Of a stretch of 64,000 nt of DNA, positions 35,167 to 44,496 are shown piece after piece. Position 1 is the stretch's first letter. Every line of letters starts with the position of its first letter. This DNA is from Clostridiales bacterium (lineage in GTDB: Bacteria > Bacillota > Clostridia > Lachnospirales > Lachnospiraceae): positions 34,273-98,272 of the forward strand of contig JAHAFI010000010.1 of assembly GCA_018374355.1 (NCBI GenBank). The letters are read 5' to 3'. The notes below the pieces were generated by a model, which saw only the letters and a program-made list of their open reading frames with translations, had not been told where the DNA came from and searched no databases. The translations under genes were made by a program, and so were the position numbers.

Positions 35167-37365
35167 ATGGAAGTGTTAAAAAGATATTTTATTACATCAC
35201 CTAGAGAATACAGAGAAGGCGAAGTGTTTCTGTTTCGGAAAAAGCTTTGTATTGTAAAAGAAGTGAAAAGAGCAGTGCTTTACAGCACTGCTCTGGGTGT
35301 TTATGACATTGAAATCAATGGTCAAAAAGCCGGAAAACAGATGTTTGCTCCGGGCTTTACATATTATCCAAGGCGGGTTTTGTATCAGGAAGAAGATATA
35401 ACTCATTTATTAAAAAAAGGCGGGAATACACTGAAGTTATATCTTGGGCAGGGCTGGTACTGCGGAAGGTTTCTCTGTGAAAATAAAACACAGATATATG
35501 GAGATATGCCAGCCATTTCCTGTATCCTTAAGATTGAGTATATGGATGGCAGTCGGGATGGATATTGTTCCGGCCCCGATATGGAAGAGCTTGAAAGTCC
35601 ATACGAATATGCAGGAGAATATGATGGAGAAATCTATCACGCTGATATAGAAGAAACGGTGATCGGGAAAGCGGTAAAATATCAGAAAGAGATTCCGGCT
35701 GCTTTCGAGAAAACTGTCATGGAGGTACGTATTCAGGAAGAGATGCCAGTCAGACATGTTTGTTCCTGTGGTGATAAGGTGATTCTGGATTTCGGACAGA
35801 ATTTTGCAGGAATTATAGAACTGAATCCGATTCAACTCAATGGATCATCTGTAACTATACGTCATGGCGAAATCCTGAATCCCGACGGCACACTCTATAC
35901 AGAAAACCTGAGAAAAGCGAAAGCGCAGATTAAATATTATGCTGGTAAAGATAAGCGAATCTACAGACCACGTTTTACTTATATGGGATTTCGCTATGTA
36001 GAGATTACCGGCTCCGCCTATGTTCCCGGTCTGATAAAAGCTTATGCAGTCTATACGGATATGAAAAGAACAGGATACTTTAGCTGTGGAAATCCGCTTG
36101 TGCAAAAACTTTATGAGAATCAGTTGTGGGGGCAAAAATCAAATTATGTGGAAATACCAACAGATTGTCCACAACGAGATGAAAGAATGGGATATACAGG
36201 AGATGGACATGTTTTTGCTCTAACAGGAGCCTATAATTATGATACGGAGAAGTTCTGGGAGAAATTCTTGCAGGATATGCGGCTGGGACAGCTTGATGAT
36301 CCAGATCATTATATTGGTGCAACAGTTCCGGCAGATCATCCGGCTGGAATTGGAATGATTAATATGCTAGGCTGGGGGAATGCAGTGACTATTATTCCGG
36401 AACTCCTGTATCTGCATTACGGAAACAGAAAGATACTGGATGAGATGTATGAGAGCATGAAAATGTTTGTGGATACCGAATTATCCAAGATGGGTGAAGA
36501 AATGCTATGGTTTTCTCCGAATTTGGGAGATTGGCTTGCTCCGGGAAAAGATATGCGATGGCAGGCCGTCCATAATGGCCCTATATCAAATTCATTCATT
36601 GTACATGATTTGAAGGTGCTGGCAGAAACAGCGGAAAAATTTGGAAATCAGAAGGATGCTATGTACTATTCAGAAAAAATGAGGCAGGTAAGGGAAGCAT
36701 ATCTCAAGAAATATGTATCGAATGATGGAATTGTGGCAGGTGATTATCAATCTGCATACATCATGGCACTGCACTTTGTCATTCAGGAGGGAGAACTGCG
36801 GAAAAAGGTTCTTAGGAAATATGTGGAAAATGTCCGTGCAAATGGAATGGAAACCGGATTTTTTGCCACAGAACATTTCCTACCGCTGTTGGCAGAAGCC
36901 GGTGCGTGTGAACTTGCCTATGATATGCTTTTTCAGGAGGAATGTCCGGGATGGATGTACCAGATTAAAATGGGAGCTACGACAACATGGGAGCGATGGG
37001 ATGCACTACGCCCAGATGGTACAGTCAATGAAGATGAAGTACCGACATCCGGTGACAACATGGTGTCCTTCAATCACTATGCATTTGGAAGCGTTGGAGA
37101 GTTTTATTATGAATATATTCTCGGAATAAAACCTTTGCAACCTGGGTTCCAGAAGATTCGTCTTCAGCCTGTTGTTGATAGGCGCTTGGGTTATGCGGAA
37201 GGATATTATAAAAGCAAAAGCGGAATGATTCAATCTGCATGGTTTTATGAGAATGAACGAATTCGTTTTTCATTTGAAACCCCTGTAGAGGCTGAAATCA
37301 TTCTTCCTGATGGAACTATTCATCGTGTAAAGGCAGGAAACTATATGTATGAAATAATAATGTGA
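35167..37365 (+). CDS. Alpha-L-rhamnosidase, glycoside hydrolase family 78
   Basis: 732 residues from the ATG at 35167 (GCGAGG eight bases before); a longer frame from 35125 overlaps the previous gene and lacks an RBS. No signal peptide. The N-terminal beta-sandwich is followed by the concanavalin-like part (LDFGQNFAGIIELNPIQLNG). The catalytic (alpha/alpha)6 barrel has IPTDCPQRDERMGYTGDGHV with D333, D338 and E339 in the active-site cluster, and TWERWDALRPDGT and NHYAFGSVGEFYYEYI, all typical of GH78. It would release terminal L-rhamnose from pectin side chains, arabinogalactan or plant glycosides, and is the clearest hint of a plant-derived substrate. Confidence 0.93.
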   Translation: MEVLKRYFITSPREYREGEVFLFRKKLCIVKEVKRAVLYSTALGVYDIEINGQKAGKQMFAPGFTYYPRRVLYQEEDITHLLKKGGNTLKLYLGQGWYCGRFLCENKTQIYGDMPAISCILKIEYMDGSRDGYCSGPDMEELESPYEYAGEYDGEIYHADIEETVIGKAVKYQKEIPAAFEKTVMEVRIQEEMPVRHVCSCGDKVILDFGQNFAGIIELNPIQLNGSSVTIRHGEILNPDGTLYTENLRKAKAQIKYYAGKDKRIYRPRFTYMGFRYVEITGSAYVPGLIKAYAVYTDMKRTGYFSCGNPLVQKLYENQLWGQKSNYVEIPTDCPQRDERMGYTGDGHVFALTGAYNYDTEKFWEKFLQDMRLGQLDDPDHYIGATVPADHPAGIGMINMLGWGNAVTIIPELLYLHYGNRKILDEMYESMKMFVDTELSKMGEEMLWFSPNLGDWLAPGKDMRWQAVHNGPISNSFIVHDLKVLAETAEKFGNQKDAMYYSEKMRQVREAYLKKYVSNDGIVAGDYQSAYIMALHFVIQEGELRKKVLRKYVENVRANGMETGFFATEHFLPLLAEAGACELAYDMLFQEECPGWMYQIKMGATTTWERWDALRPDGTVNEDEVPTSGDNMVSFNHYAFGSVGEFYYEYILGIKPLQPGFQKIRLQPVVDRRLGYAEGYYKSKSGMIQSAWFYENERIRFSFETPVEAEIILPDGTIHRVKAGNYMYEIIM

Positions 37366-37387
37366 GTACTGTATAAGAGGTGAGAAT

Positions 37388-39184
37388 ATGGAATATTACT
37401 GCAATCCGATTAATGTAAATTATCGTTATCAGTTTACGATAGACCGTAGAAAAGGTAACAGTATTGAGATATCAAGGGAGGCTGCAGATCCTTCTATGAT
37501 TTTTTATAAGGGAAAGTATTATATATGTGCCTCCATGACACTGGGGGTATGGGTATCAGAGGATATGGCACATTGGGAGAATTACCCTCTTCCGGATAAT
37601 CTACCATTGTATGATTATGCTCCGGATATACGTGTGCTGGGAGATTATGTCTACTTCTGTGCGTCGAGACGAGGAAAAATATGTGACTATTATCGGACTA
37701 AGGATATTATAAACGGCCCTTATGAAAAGGTAGAAGGTACATTTGATTTCTGGGATCCTCATCTTTTTCAAGATGAGGACGGAAAAATATATTTTTACTG
37801 GGGCTGTTCTAATATAACCCCTGTATGGGGAATAGAGTTGAATCAGGGGGATATGAAACCTCTTGGAAGAAAAAAAATATTAATCGGTGGAAATGCAAAA
37901 GAAAACGGATATGAACGACCGGGTGAAGATCATTCGATTCGGCCCATAGAAGGAGAAGAACTACAACAGGTTTTCAGAAAATTTCTGGAAACACAGAATA
38001 TGGAAGAGACTGATCTGGCAGAGGAAACTGCGGAACAAATCAGAGGGCTGCTTAGTAATCAGCCTTATATTGAAGGTCCGTGGATGACAAAACACAATGG
38101 AAAATACTATCTTCAATATGCATGCCCGGGTGCAGAATATAATGTGTATGCAGATGGTGTCTATGTGTCTGACAGTCCTCTTGGTCCATTTTTTCAGGCT
38201 GAAAACAATCCTTTTTCCTATAAACCGGGAGGGTTTATCCCGGGTGCAGGGCATGGCTCTACAATGGAAGATGCTTATGGGAATCTGTGGCACACATCAA
38301 CAATGCGGATCAGCATGAACCAGAGTTTTGAACGGCGTGTTGGAATCTGGCCGGCAGGGTTTGACAGTGATGGAGAGCTATTCTGCAACCAGAATTATGG
38401 GGATTGGCCGAGAAGCGTGGAACAGGCAAAGATGGATCCATGGGCGGATCCTGCATGGTATCTGCTGAGCTATGGTAAGGACGTGAAAGCTTCTTCTTTT
38501 GAGGTCGGGAAAGGGCCGGAAAAGGCAGTGGACGAGAATATACAGACATGGTGGCGTGCGGGTTCGGAAAATCCGGGAGAATGGCTGCAGATAGATTTAG
38601 GGGAAAAATGTGATGTACATGCTGTGCAGGTTAATTTTGCCGATGACAAGATGGATATTCCGATTTCGGGAAAGATGCATCCCGGAGTTCAGCCTAGATA
38701 TATTGAAGAAAAAGATATGCGGACCAGGTGGGTGCTGGAAGGCTCTGAAGACGGAAACAGATATTTTGTACTGGAAGATAAGGCTTCAGCTGAAACAGAT
38801 CTAACCCATGACCTGCTCATATGGGAAGAGGGGAAAAAACTGCGTTTCCTGAAACTAACTATTCTTGAAATCCCTTATAGACAGAAACCATGCGTTTCTG
38901 GACTTCGTGTTTTTGGGATTGGAAATGGTAATAAGCCTTTGCAGCCGGATTATGAGGTATATATGGAAACAGATTTGGATATGACAGTGAAGATAAAATC
39001 ATCGGATGCCACAGGATACAATATTTTGTGGGGGTACAGACCAGATAAACTATACCACAGTTATCAGACTTTTAAAAAGGAGCAGCGAATTGGCGCGCTG
39101 GTAAAAGAACAGGATATCTGGGTAAGAGTAGACAGTTTCAATGAGTGCGGGATTACCTGTGGAAAATTGGTAAAGGTCAGATAA
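37388..39184 (+). CDS. GH43-family enzyme with C-terminal discoidin-like (F5/8 type C) domain
   Basis: 598 residues, no signal peptide. The propeller starts after about residue 30 with REAADPSMIFYKGKYYI, where the aspartate is the likely catalytic base; WDPHLFQDEDGKIYFYWG is the next blade, and YIEGPWMTKHNGKYYLQYA holds the likely catalytic acid E. GAGHGSTMEDAYGNLWHTST follows the usual GH43 order. The C-terminal ~220 residues include an F5/8 type C domain (KASSFEVGKGPEKAVDENIQ, ending in a Fn3-like part). A carbohydrate-binding domain on a cytoplasmic enzyme is unusual and may position oligosaccharides. Likely an alpha-arabinofuranosidase or beta-xylosidase; the sugar is not determined. It follows the rhamnosidase after 22 bases. 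Confidence 0.82.
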   Translation: MEYYCNPINVNYRYQFTIDRRKGNSIEISREAADPSMIFYKGKYYICASMTLGVWVSEDMAHWENYPLPDNLPLYDYAPDIRVLGDYVYFCASRRGKICDYYRTKDIINGPYEKVEGTFDFWDPHLFQDEDGKIYFYWGCSNITPVWGIELNQGDMKPLGRKKILIGGNAKENGYERPGEDHSIRPIEGEELQQVFRKFLETQNMEETDLAEETAEQIRGLLSNQPYIEGPWMTKHNGKYYLQYACPGAEYNVYADGVYVSDSPLGPFFQAENNPFSYKPGGFIPGAGHGSTMEDAYGNLWHTSTMRISMNQSFERRVGIWPAGFDSDGELFCNQNYGDWPRSVEQAKMDPWADPAWYLLSYGKDVKASSFEVGKGPEKAVDENIQTWWRAGSENPGEWLQIDLGEKCDVHAVQVNFADDKMDIPISGKMHPGVQPRYIEEKDMRTRWVLEGSEDGNRYFVLEDKASAETDLTHDLLIWEEGKKLRFLKLTILEIPYRQKPCVSGLRVFGIGNGNKPLQPDYEVYMETDLDMTVKIKSSDATGYNILWGYRPDKLYHSYQTFKKEQRIGALVKEQDIWVRVDSFNECGITCGKLVKVR

Positions 39185-39211
39185 TTTCTACGAAAAATGG
39201 AGGTTGGGTAA

Positions 39212-41638
39212 ATGGATAGAAAAAATAATTTCTGTAGTGGATGGCAGTTCCATCCTGGAGAGTTTTCAAAACCGGTGCCTAAGATTACAGCAAAGACGGG
39301 AACTTGTGGAGGTGCAAGCAACCTGACAGAAGAAGAGGGGTTTGTCTACCGGCTGCATCCTTATATGGCAGCAAAAATGCGGATAGAAAACGGAAACGGT
39401 CTTTATAATGTGGCAAAACAACTGGAAGGAAAGTGGAAAGAAGTTGAACTTCCTCATGATTGGAGTACAGAACAAAATTTTGTCGGTCCGGAAGAATGGG
39501 AGGATAAAACGGAGGCTGTTGAAGCAGGGTATCTGTTGCCTGAAACTGGATATTACCGTAAGCGGTTCCGTATTCCAGCAGACAGCTTGGGAAAGAGGAT
39601 CATAGTGGAATTTGAAGGGATTACCCGTGATAGTACGATATGGGTAAACGGTTGCTATATCAATTCCCATCTTTCCGGATATACCGGATTTGCGTGTGAT
39701 ATTACTGAATATATTTTTTACGGGGATGAAGGAGAAAATGTAATTCTTGTGAAAGCGGATAACAGTCTCAGAGAGGGATGGTGGGCAGAAGGAGCTGGTA
39801 TTTGCCGCCCGGTCTGGCTGTATCAACTTTCTCCGATTCATACAGCACGCCATGGAGTTTTTGTTTATTGCAAAAACATCAGTGACAAACATGCCGAGAT
39901 TCACGTTGAGACAGAAGTATGTAATGATTCAGTACAGTTGTCGGAGAGTTTGGGAAAAGAAGCAGAAGAAATTCTCGTAAAGACGCAGATATTATCTCCC
40001 GAGGGAGTCCCTATTGCCTGCAAAGAAGAAATGTTATGTGTACCAGTTTTTAAATGCCGTAACACAAAATCTGTAATGAAGATATATGACATCCGCCGCT
40101 GGGATCTTAATACACCGGTATTGTACTCTGTTGTGACAGAAATTATCAAAAATGGAAAGATAATTGACAGGGTAAATACATCTTTCGGAATTCGTGATGT
40201 TCGCTATACCTCGGAGGGGCTGATGCTCAATGGACGAATTATCGAGATCAAAGGTGTCTGTGTCCATCAGGACTTTGCCGGCGTGGGGAATGCATTGACA
40301 CCGGACATTATCCGTTATCGTCTCGCTAGGATCAAGAGTATGGGTGCTAACGCCTATCGCTGTGCGCACCATCCCGCTGATGAGGAACTACTTCGTGCCT
40401 GTGATGAAATGGGAATTCTGGTGCTCAATGAAAACAGAAGATTTGAGATGACAAAAGATAGCAGAGAGGACTTGGAAGAACTCATTAAAGGAAGTCGAAA
40501 TCACCCTTGTATTTTTATGTGGTCTTTGGAGAACGAGGAACTTATGCCTACGCTTCCAAATGGAAAACGTCTGCTGAAAACATTGGTAGATTATGTACAT
40601 AAATTAGATCCTACTCGCCAGTGCACTGTGGCAGGTCATTATGCCTGCAGGGATGAAGAGTACGTAAAAATTCCAGATGTGGCAGGCTTCAATTATGATA
40701 TGGATGATGCAAAAGCCATGCGGGATGCAATCCCTGGACTGTTGACCATTGCTAGTGAAGATGGCAGTTTTGTTTCTACAAGAGGAACTTATGCAGACAA
40801 CAAAGAAAAAGGCCTTTGTGATTGTTATGACAGCGGAAGCTATATGATAAAACTTATGATTGAGCAGATGGGATTAAAAGAGCTTCCTGTAGGAACATTG
40901 GGTGGAGCTTCATCTCCAAACAATCTTGCTTATTCCTGGAATCATTATGTAAAACAGGCGACGTTTCTCGGAGGAATATTTGTGTGGTCAGCGTTCGATT
41001 ACAGGGGGGAAAGTTTTCCCTGGAATTGGCCAGCAGTACAGAGTGGTTATGGAGCAATGGATATCTGCGGATTTCAAAAGGATGCATATTACTATTGGAA
41101 AAGTGTTTGGACTGACGAACCGCAGATTCATCTCTTGCCGCACTGGAACTGGGATGAGGGTCTAGAAGTACAGGTTGATGTATACACCAATTGCGATGAG
41201 GCTGAACTGATATTAAACGGGCATTCCCTTGGAAGAAAGGATACTAAAAAAGGAATAATCGTATCCTGGAATGTAGAGTTTGAACCTGGCAGGCTGGAGG
41301 TAAAGGGGTATCGAAAGAATCAGGAGGTCGTCTGCGATAAAAAGATTACGGCAGGAAAACCTGTGGAAATACGGCTAGAGAAAATTTATGAGGGCAATAA
41401 AGAGATTTTGTACCGGGTAGAGGCAATAGATAAAAGCGGGAATATCTCTCCTCAGGCTGATATTCCATTTTCAGCTTATGCCAAAAATGGGAGAATTCTT
41501 GGAGTAGGAAACGGCAATCCGGCATCACATTTTAAGTTTTCTGGAAATAAGTGTATTACATTTTGTGGAATGGCATTGATTGTTGTAAGAAAAACAGTCG
41601 GTAACCAGGAACCTGAAGTTTATTTGGAAAAACTGTAA
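39212..41638 (+). CDS. Glycoside hydrolase family 2, beta-galactosidase-like
   Basis: 808 residues, no signal peptide. The sugar-binding jelly roll has LPHDWSTEQNFVGPEE and VEFEGITRDSTIWVNGCYI. The TIM barrel contains IKGVCVHQDFAGVGNALTPD, CAHHPADEELLRACDEMG and IFMWSLENEELM, in which the NE glutamate is the acid/base. The nucleophile glutamate is likely in ASEDGSFVSTRG. The C-terminal part (about 650-800) is a DUF4982/Ig-like domain with DEAELILNGHSLGRKD. The N-terminal segment of about 70 residues (NFCSGWQFHPGEF and following) is longer than usual. It would cut beta-galactosides or a related linkage. The last gene of the glycan operon. Confidence 0.9.
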   Translation: MDRKNNFCSGWQFHPGEFSKPVPKITAKTGTCGGASNLTEEEGFVYRLHPYMAAKMRIENGNGLYNVAKQLEGKWKEVELPHDWSTEQNFVGPEEWEDKTEAVEAGYLLPETGYYRKRFRIPADSLGKRIIVEFEGITRDSTIWVNGCYINSHLSGYTGFACDITEYIFYGDEGENVILVKADNSLREGWWAEGAGICRPVWLYQLSPIHTARHGVFVYCKNISDKHAEIHVETEVCNDSVQLSESLGKEAEEILVKTQILSPEGVPIACKEEMLCVPVFKCRNTKSVMKIYDIRRWDLNTPVLYSVVTEIIKNGKIIDRVNTSFGIRDVRYTSEGLMLNGRIIEIKGVCVHQDFAGVGNALTPDIIRYRLARIKSMGANAYRCAHHPADEELLRACDEMGILVLNENRRFEMTKDSREDLEELIKGSRNHPCIFMWSLENEELMPTLPNGKRLLKTLVDYVHKLDPTRQCTVAGHYACRDEEYVKIPDVAGFNYDMDDAKAMRDAIPGLLTIASEDGSFVSTRGTYADNKEKGLCDCYDSGSYMIKLMIEQMGLKELPVGTLGGASSPNNLAYSWNHYVKQATFLGGIFVWSAFDYRGESFPWNWPAVQSGYGAMDICGFQKDAYYYWKSVWTDEPQIHLLPHWNWDEGLEVQVDVYTNCDEAELILNGHSLGRKDTKKGIIVSWNVEFEPGRLEVKGYRKNQEVVCDKKITAGKPVEIRLEKIYEGNKEILYRVEAIDKSGNISPQADIPFSAYAKNGRILGVGNGNPASHFKFSGNKCITFCGMALIVVRKTVGNQEPEVYLEKL

Positions 41639-41663
41639 TTGAACAAAATCGCTTTGATGTATG

Positions 41664-41692
41664 TTGACATTTATAATGAGATATTGTATAAT
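41664..41692 (+). promoter_or_regulatory. Sigma-A promoter of the MarR-type gene
   Basis: TTGACA (41664-41669), 17-base spacer, TATAAT (41687-41692): a consensus promoter. The predicted start overlaps the operator candidate at 41695-41707. Confidence 0.85.
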
Positions 41693-41694
41693 TG

Positions 41695-41707
41695 CTAATA
41701 TTGTTAG
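41695..41707. promoter_or_regulatory. Operator candidate 1 for the MarR-family repressor
   Basis: CTAATA-T-TGTTAG, a 13-bp near palindrome placed just downstream of the -10 box, matching the second site at 42194 except for one half-site base. Occupancy would block its own promoter. Confidence 0.6.
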
Positions 41708-41724
41708 TGATTAAGGAGAATGAA

Positions 41725-42150
41725 ATGGAATATCAAAAGATGGCCGAGGAACTTCTGGCAGTTCGTGCTGAGCAGCTAAAAGTTCCTGTAGACCAAAAAT
41801 TGTCTAAATTAGTAAAAGGCGAACTGTTCGTTTTAAACTATTTGTCAACACATAATGGTGTAGCTTATCCTAAAGAATTAAGCAAGGAGATGGTTGTTAG
41901 TACAGCCCGAATTGCTGCAATATTAAATGCTATGGAGAAGAAGGGATGGATTACACGGGCTGAAGATGCACAGGATAATCGTCAAACAATTGTTACCCTG
42001 ACCGAAGACGGATGTAAAGAGATAGAAATATACCGTAGAGAGGTTATTGATAGTGTGACTGAGATGTTAGAAATAATAGGACCGGATGATTCACGGGAAT
42101 TATTAAGAATTCAGAAAAAAATAGTCAATAGCTGCTTCAAACGCAATTAA
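41725..42150 (+). CDS. MarR-family transcriptional regulator
   Basis: 141 residues from the ATG at 41725 (AAGGAG six bases before); a longer frame from TTG 41692 would start inside the operator. The winged helix is recognisable: KGELFVLNYLSTHNGVAYPK, ELSKEMVVSTARIAAILNAM, then the wing DAQDNRQTIVTLTEDGCK. MarR proteins are dimeric ligand-responsive repressors. Operator candidates overlap its own promoter and the leader of the efflux gene downstream, so it probably represses both until an inhibitor or metabolite binds. The terminator at 42149 separates the two genes, so the second operator is likely to act on a separate efflux promoter. Confidence 0.88.
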   Translation: MEYQKMAEELLAVRAEQLKVPVDQKLSKLVKGELFVLNYLSTHNGVAYPKELSKEMVVSTARIAAILNAMEKKGWITRAEDAQDNRQTIVTLTEDGCKEIEIYRREVIDSVTEMLEIIGPDDSRELLRIQKKIVNSCFKRN

Positions 42151-42179
42151 AACTACAGTTTTTAGCGACTGTAGTTTTT
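42149..42179 (+). terminator. Terminator between the MarR-type gene and the efflux gene
   Basis: AAAACTACAGT (42149-42159) pairs with ACTGTAGTTTT (42168-42178), followed by T. Confidence 0.8.
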
Positions 42180-42193
42180 AAATGAATAATAAG

Positions 42194-42206
42194 CTAACAA
42201 TGTTAG
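42194..42206. promoter_or_regulatory. Operator candidate 2 for the MarR-family repressor
   Basis: CTAACA-A-TGTTAG, a perfect 13-bp palindrome 23 bases upstream of the efflux gene start. It matches operator candidate 1 at 41695. Confidence 0.65.
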
Positions 42207-42228
42207 TGAAAAAAGGAGAATAATTATT

Positions 42229-43635
42229 ATGAGTAAAATAGTACTTACAGAGAAAAAAAGGATGCTTATATTTGTTAATGTAGTAATTAGCTGTATTGCC
42301 TGCTCTATGCTTGCAACCGCTTTAAGTACGGCATTACCACCCATTGTACGTAATATGAATATTTCAGTCACAACGGGGCAGTGGCTTACCAGCGGATATT
42401 CTCTTATGATGGCAATCACAATGCCGCTTACCGCTTTTTTGGTAAACCGTTTTCCTACGAAACGGTTGTATTGTACTGCAATTATGATTTTCAGTATTGG
42501 ACTTGTTATTTGCGCAGTAGCTCCTAGTTTTCCATTGATGATGATAGGAAGATTACTGCAGGCAGCAGGTAATGGGATGCTTACATCTATGGCACAGGTT
42601 ATTACGCTCACTATCTTTCCGGCTGAGAAAAGGGGAACAGCTATGGGGTGGTATGGAATGTCAGTGGGGGCTGCACCAATTATTGCACCTACGATTGCAG
42701 GCATCATGGTTGACCTTGTTGGATGGAGGATGATTTTTATTGCATCTTTGGTTATCATGATTATTGCTTTTATTTATGCGATTATTGTTTTTGAAGATGT
42801 GTTGGATAATGTGAAGAAAAAGTTTGATGTAATATCTTTTGTTATGAGCGCTCTTGCATTTGGCGGTGTTACATTGGGAATTGGCAATATTGGAAGCTGT
42901 GGTTTCACAGACATTCAGGTTATTTTGCCTCTTATCATTGGTATTATCGGTTCGGGGCTGTTTGTTTATCGTCAGTTGCATATGGATGAGCCGTTCTTGG
43001 AACTGCGAACACTTTCTAACAAGGATTATGCAGTAAGTGTAATAGGCAGTATGCTATTATATTTCATTATGATGGGTTCATCTATTGTACTTCCGCTTTA
43101 TGCCCAGCAAACATTAGGTCTTTCGGCAACTATATCGGCTCTTATGATGTTGCCTGGTTCTGCTCTCTCAGCAGTAATTAGTCCATATGCAGGAAAAATA
43201 TATGACAAAATTGGAATAAGGTCTTTATTCATAAGTGGTTCTGTTGGTTTGATAATTAGTAATGCACTGATGATATTTATTAATGCGGATATGTCTGTAT
43301 GGATTGCTGCCGTGATTAATATTGTGAGAAATGTTTCGATAACCTGTTTGATGATGCCACTTGTAACATGGGGAGCAAGTACAGTGGAAAAGGAGTTGAC
43401 TGCACATGCTACGGCATTGCTTACATCTCTTCGTACGATTGCAGGGGCAATAGGCTCGGCTGTTTTTGTGGCAATTATGACAATGGTGGCAGATAATTCG
43501 CTCGAAAAATATGGAGCAAATGCTTCCATGCATGGAGTAAATATGACCTTTTTGGCAATGACGATTACAGGTATTATCTTGATTCTTTTAGCTTTATTGG
43601 GTACAAGCAGAAAGAGTGAAGTTAAAAAAGTATGA
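42229..43635 (+). CDS. MFS multidrug efflux transporter (DHA2 family)
   Basis: 468 residues with fourteen predicted membrane helices. The first helices read NVVISCIACSMLATALSTAL and TGQWLTSGYSLMMAITMPLT, the DHA2/EmrB-QacA pattern. GNGMLTSMAQVITLTIFPAE and RGTAMGWYGMSVGAAPIIAP contain the antiporter motif C region of drug exporters. RBS AAAAGGAG lies ten bases before the ATG. It is paired with the MarR regulator and its operator, as is usual for inducible drug or bile-salt efflux. The exported compound cannot be told from sequence. Confidence 0.9.
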   Translation: MSKIVLTEKKRMLIFVNVVISCIACSMLATALSTALPPIVRNMNISVTTGQWLTSGYSLMMAITMPLTAFLVNRFPTKRLYCTAIMIFSIGLVICAVAPSFPLMMIGRLLQAAGNGMLTSMAQVITLTIFPAEKRGTAMGWYGMSVGAAPIIAPTIAGIMVDLVGWRMIFIASLVIMIIAFIYAIIVFEDVLDNVKKKFDVISFVMSALAFGGVTLGIGNIGSCGFTDIQVILPLIIGIIGSGLFVYRQLHMDEPFLELRTLSNKDYAVSVIGSMLLYFIMMGSSIVLPLYAQQTLGLSATISALMMLPGSALSAVISPYAGKIYDKIGIRSLFISGSVGLIISNALMIFINADMSVWIAAVINIVRNVSITCLMMPLVTWGASTVEKELTAHATALLTSLRTIAGAIGSAVFVAIMTMVADNSLEKYGANASMHGVNMTFLAMTITGIILILLALLGTSRKSEVKKV

Positions 43636-43704
43636 GAGAGGAACTCGAAACTTTCAGTTTATAGAAGAGATGAAATAGAAATAAGGTTAGGGGAAGAAGA
43701 TGTA

Positions 43705-44460
43705 ATGTCACAAAAAAATCATAAGATAATTGATGGGAAATTGCTCCAGACAGATAAAAAGTATTCCCATCTGAAATTAAAACAAAAAGACAAAATAGCA
43801 GAGTGGATGTATCTGGAAACCAAAGCTTATTATGAGAAAAACTATGTATTCCCTGACGATAAACATCTGGATGAGGTTGTATCGAAGGTTTATGACAGGA
43901 TTGAAACGGCAGATATATGGATTCCTTATGGAGAGGTACTTCGTCATTACAGAAAAAAACGGTCTGACGTCAATAAGCGTGTGAAACGGTCCTTCAATCA
44001 ACACGAAGGAAGAGAACCGGATACCGTCTGTTTTATGAATATGTGCATGATATATGATGATAAAGGCAATGTTCTTGCACTGGATAAGGAAAATGACAGT
44101 TACACCGGAACTACTTTTCCTGGTGGTCATGTTGAAAAAGATGAAATTTTTCAAGAATCCATTATCCGGGAAATCTGGGAAGAAACCGGACTTGAAATTC
44201 AAAATCCCCGGTTGTGTGGTGTGTATCATTGGACAAAGTGCGGAGTACATAACGTATTGTTTCTGTATAAGACAAATGAATTTGGTGGAAAGTTAAAAAG
44301 TTCAGATGAAGGGCAGGTTTACTGGATCTCTTTAGAAGAGTTTAAGCGAAAGGAATTAGCTACCGGTATGGAATACGTTCTGCAGATTCTGGAGTCACCG
44401 CAGATAAACGAGTGTTATATGCATCTGGAAAATGGGAAATACGTAGGAATTTTATATTAA
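43705..44460 (+). CDS. NUDIX hydrolase with an unassigned basic N-terminal domain
   Basis: 251 residues. The complete Nudix box lies at about residues 144-166: GGHVEKDEIFQESIIREIWE followed by ETGLEI (pattern G-x5-E-x7-REUxEExGU). Just before it are VCFMNMCMIYDDKGNVLALD and SYTGTTFPGG, typical of MutT-like enzymes. Residues 1-95 (KLKQKDKIAEWMYLETKAYY, HLDEVVSKVYDRIETADIWI, EVLRHYRKKRSDVNKRVKR) are a separate helical, basic region that I cannot assign. The protein would hydrolyse a nucleoside-diphosphate-linked substrate. Whether it belongs to the cargo or the element backbone is unclear; a strong terminator follows at 44472. Confidence 0.85.
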   Translation: MSQKNHKIIDGKLLQTDKKYSHLKLKQKDKIAEWMYLETKAYYEKNYVFPDDKHLDEVVSKVYDRIETADIWIPYGEVLRHYRKKRSDVNKRVKRSFNQHEGREPDTVCFMNMCMIYDDKGNVLALDKENDSYTGTTFPGGHVEKDEIFQESIIREIWEETGLEIQNPRLCGVYHWTKCGVHNVLFLYKTNEFGGKLKSSDEGQVYWISLEEFKRKELATGMEYVLQILESPQINECYMHLENGKYVGILY

Positions 44461-44471
44461 ATATGGCATGA

Positions 44472-44496
44472 GCCGGCAGGAAACTGCCGGCTTTTT
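44472..44496 (+). terminator. Terminator at the right end of the cargo
   Basis: GCCGGCAG-GAAA-CTGCCGGC (44472-44491) forms a perfect 8-bp stem with a GNRA-type loop, then TTTTT. The backbone genes resume directly after it. Confidence 0.9.
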
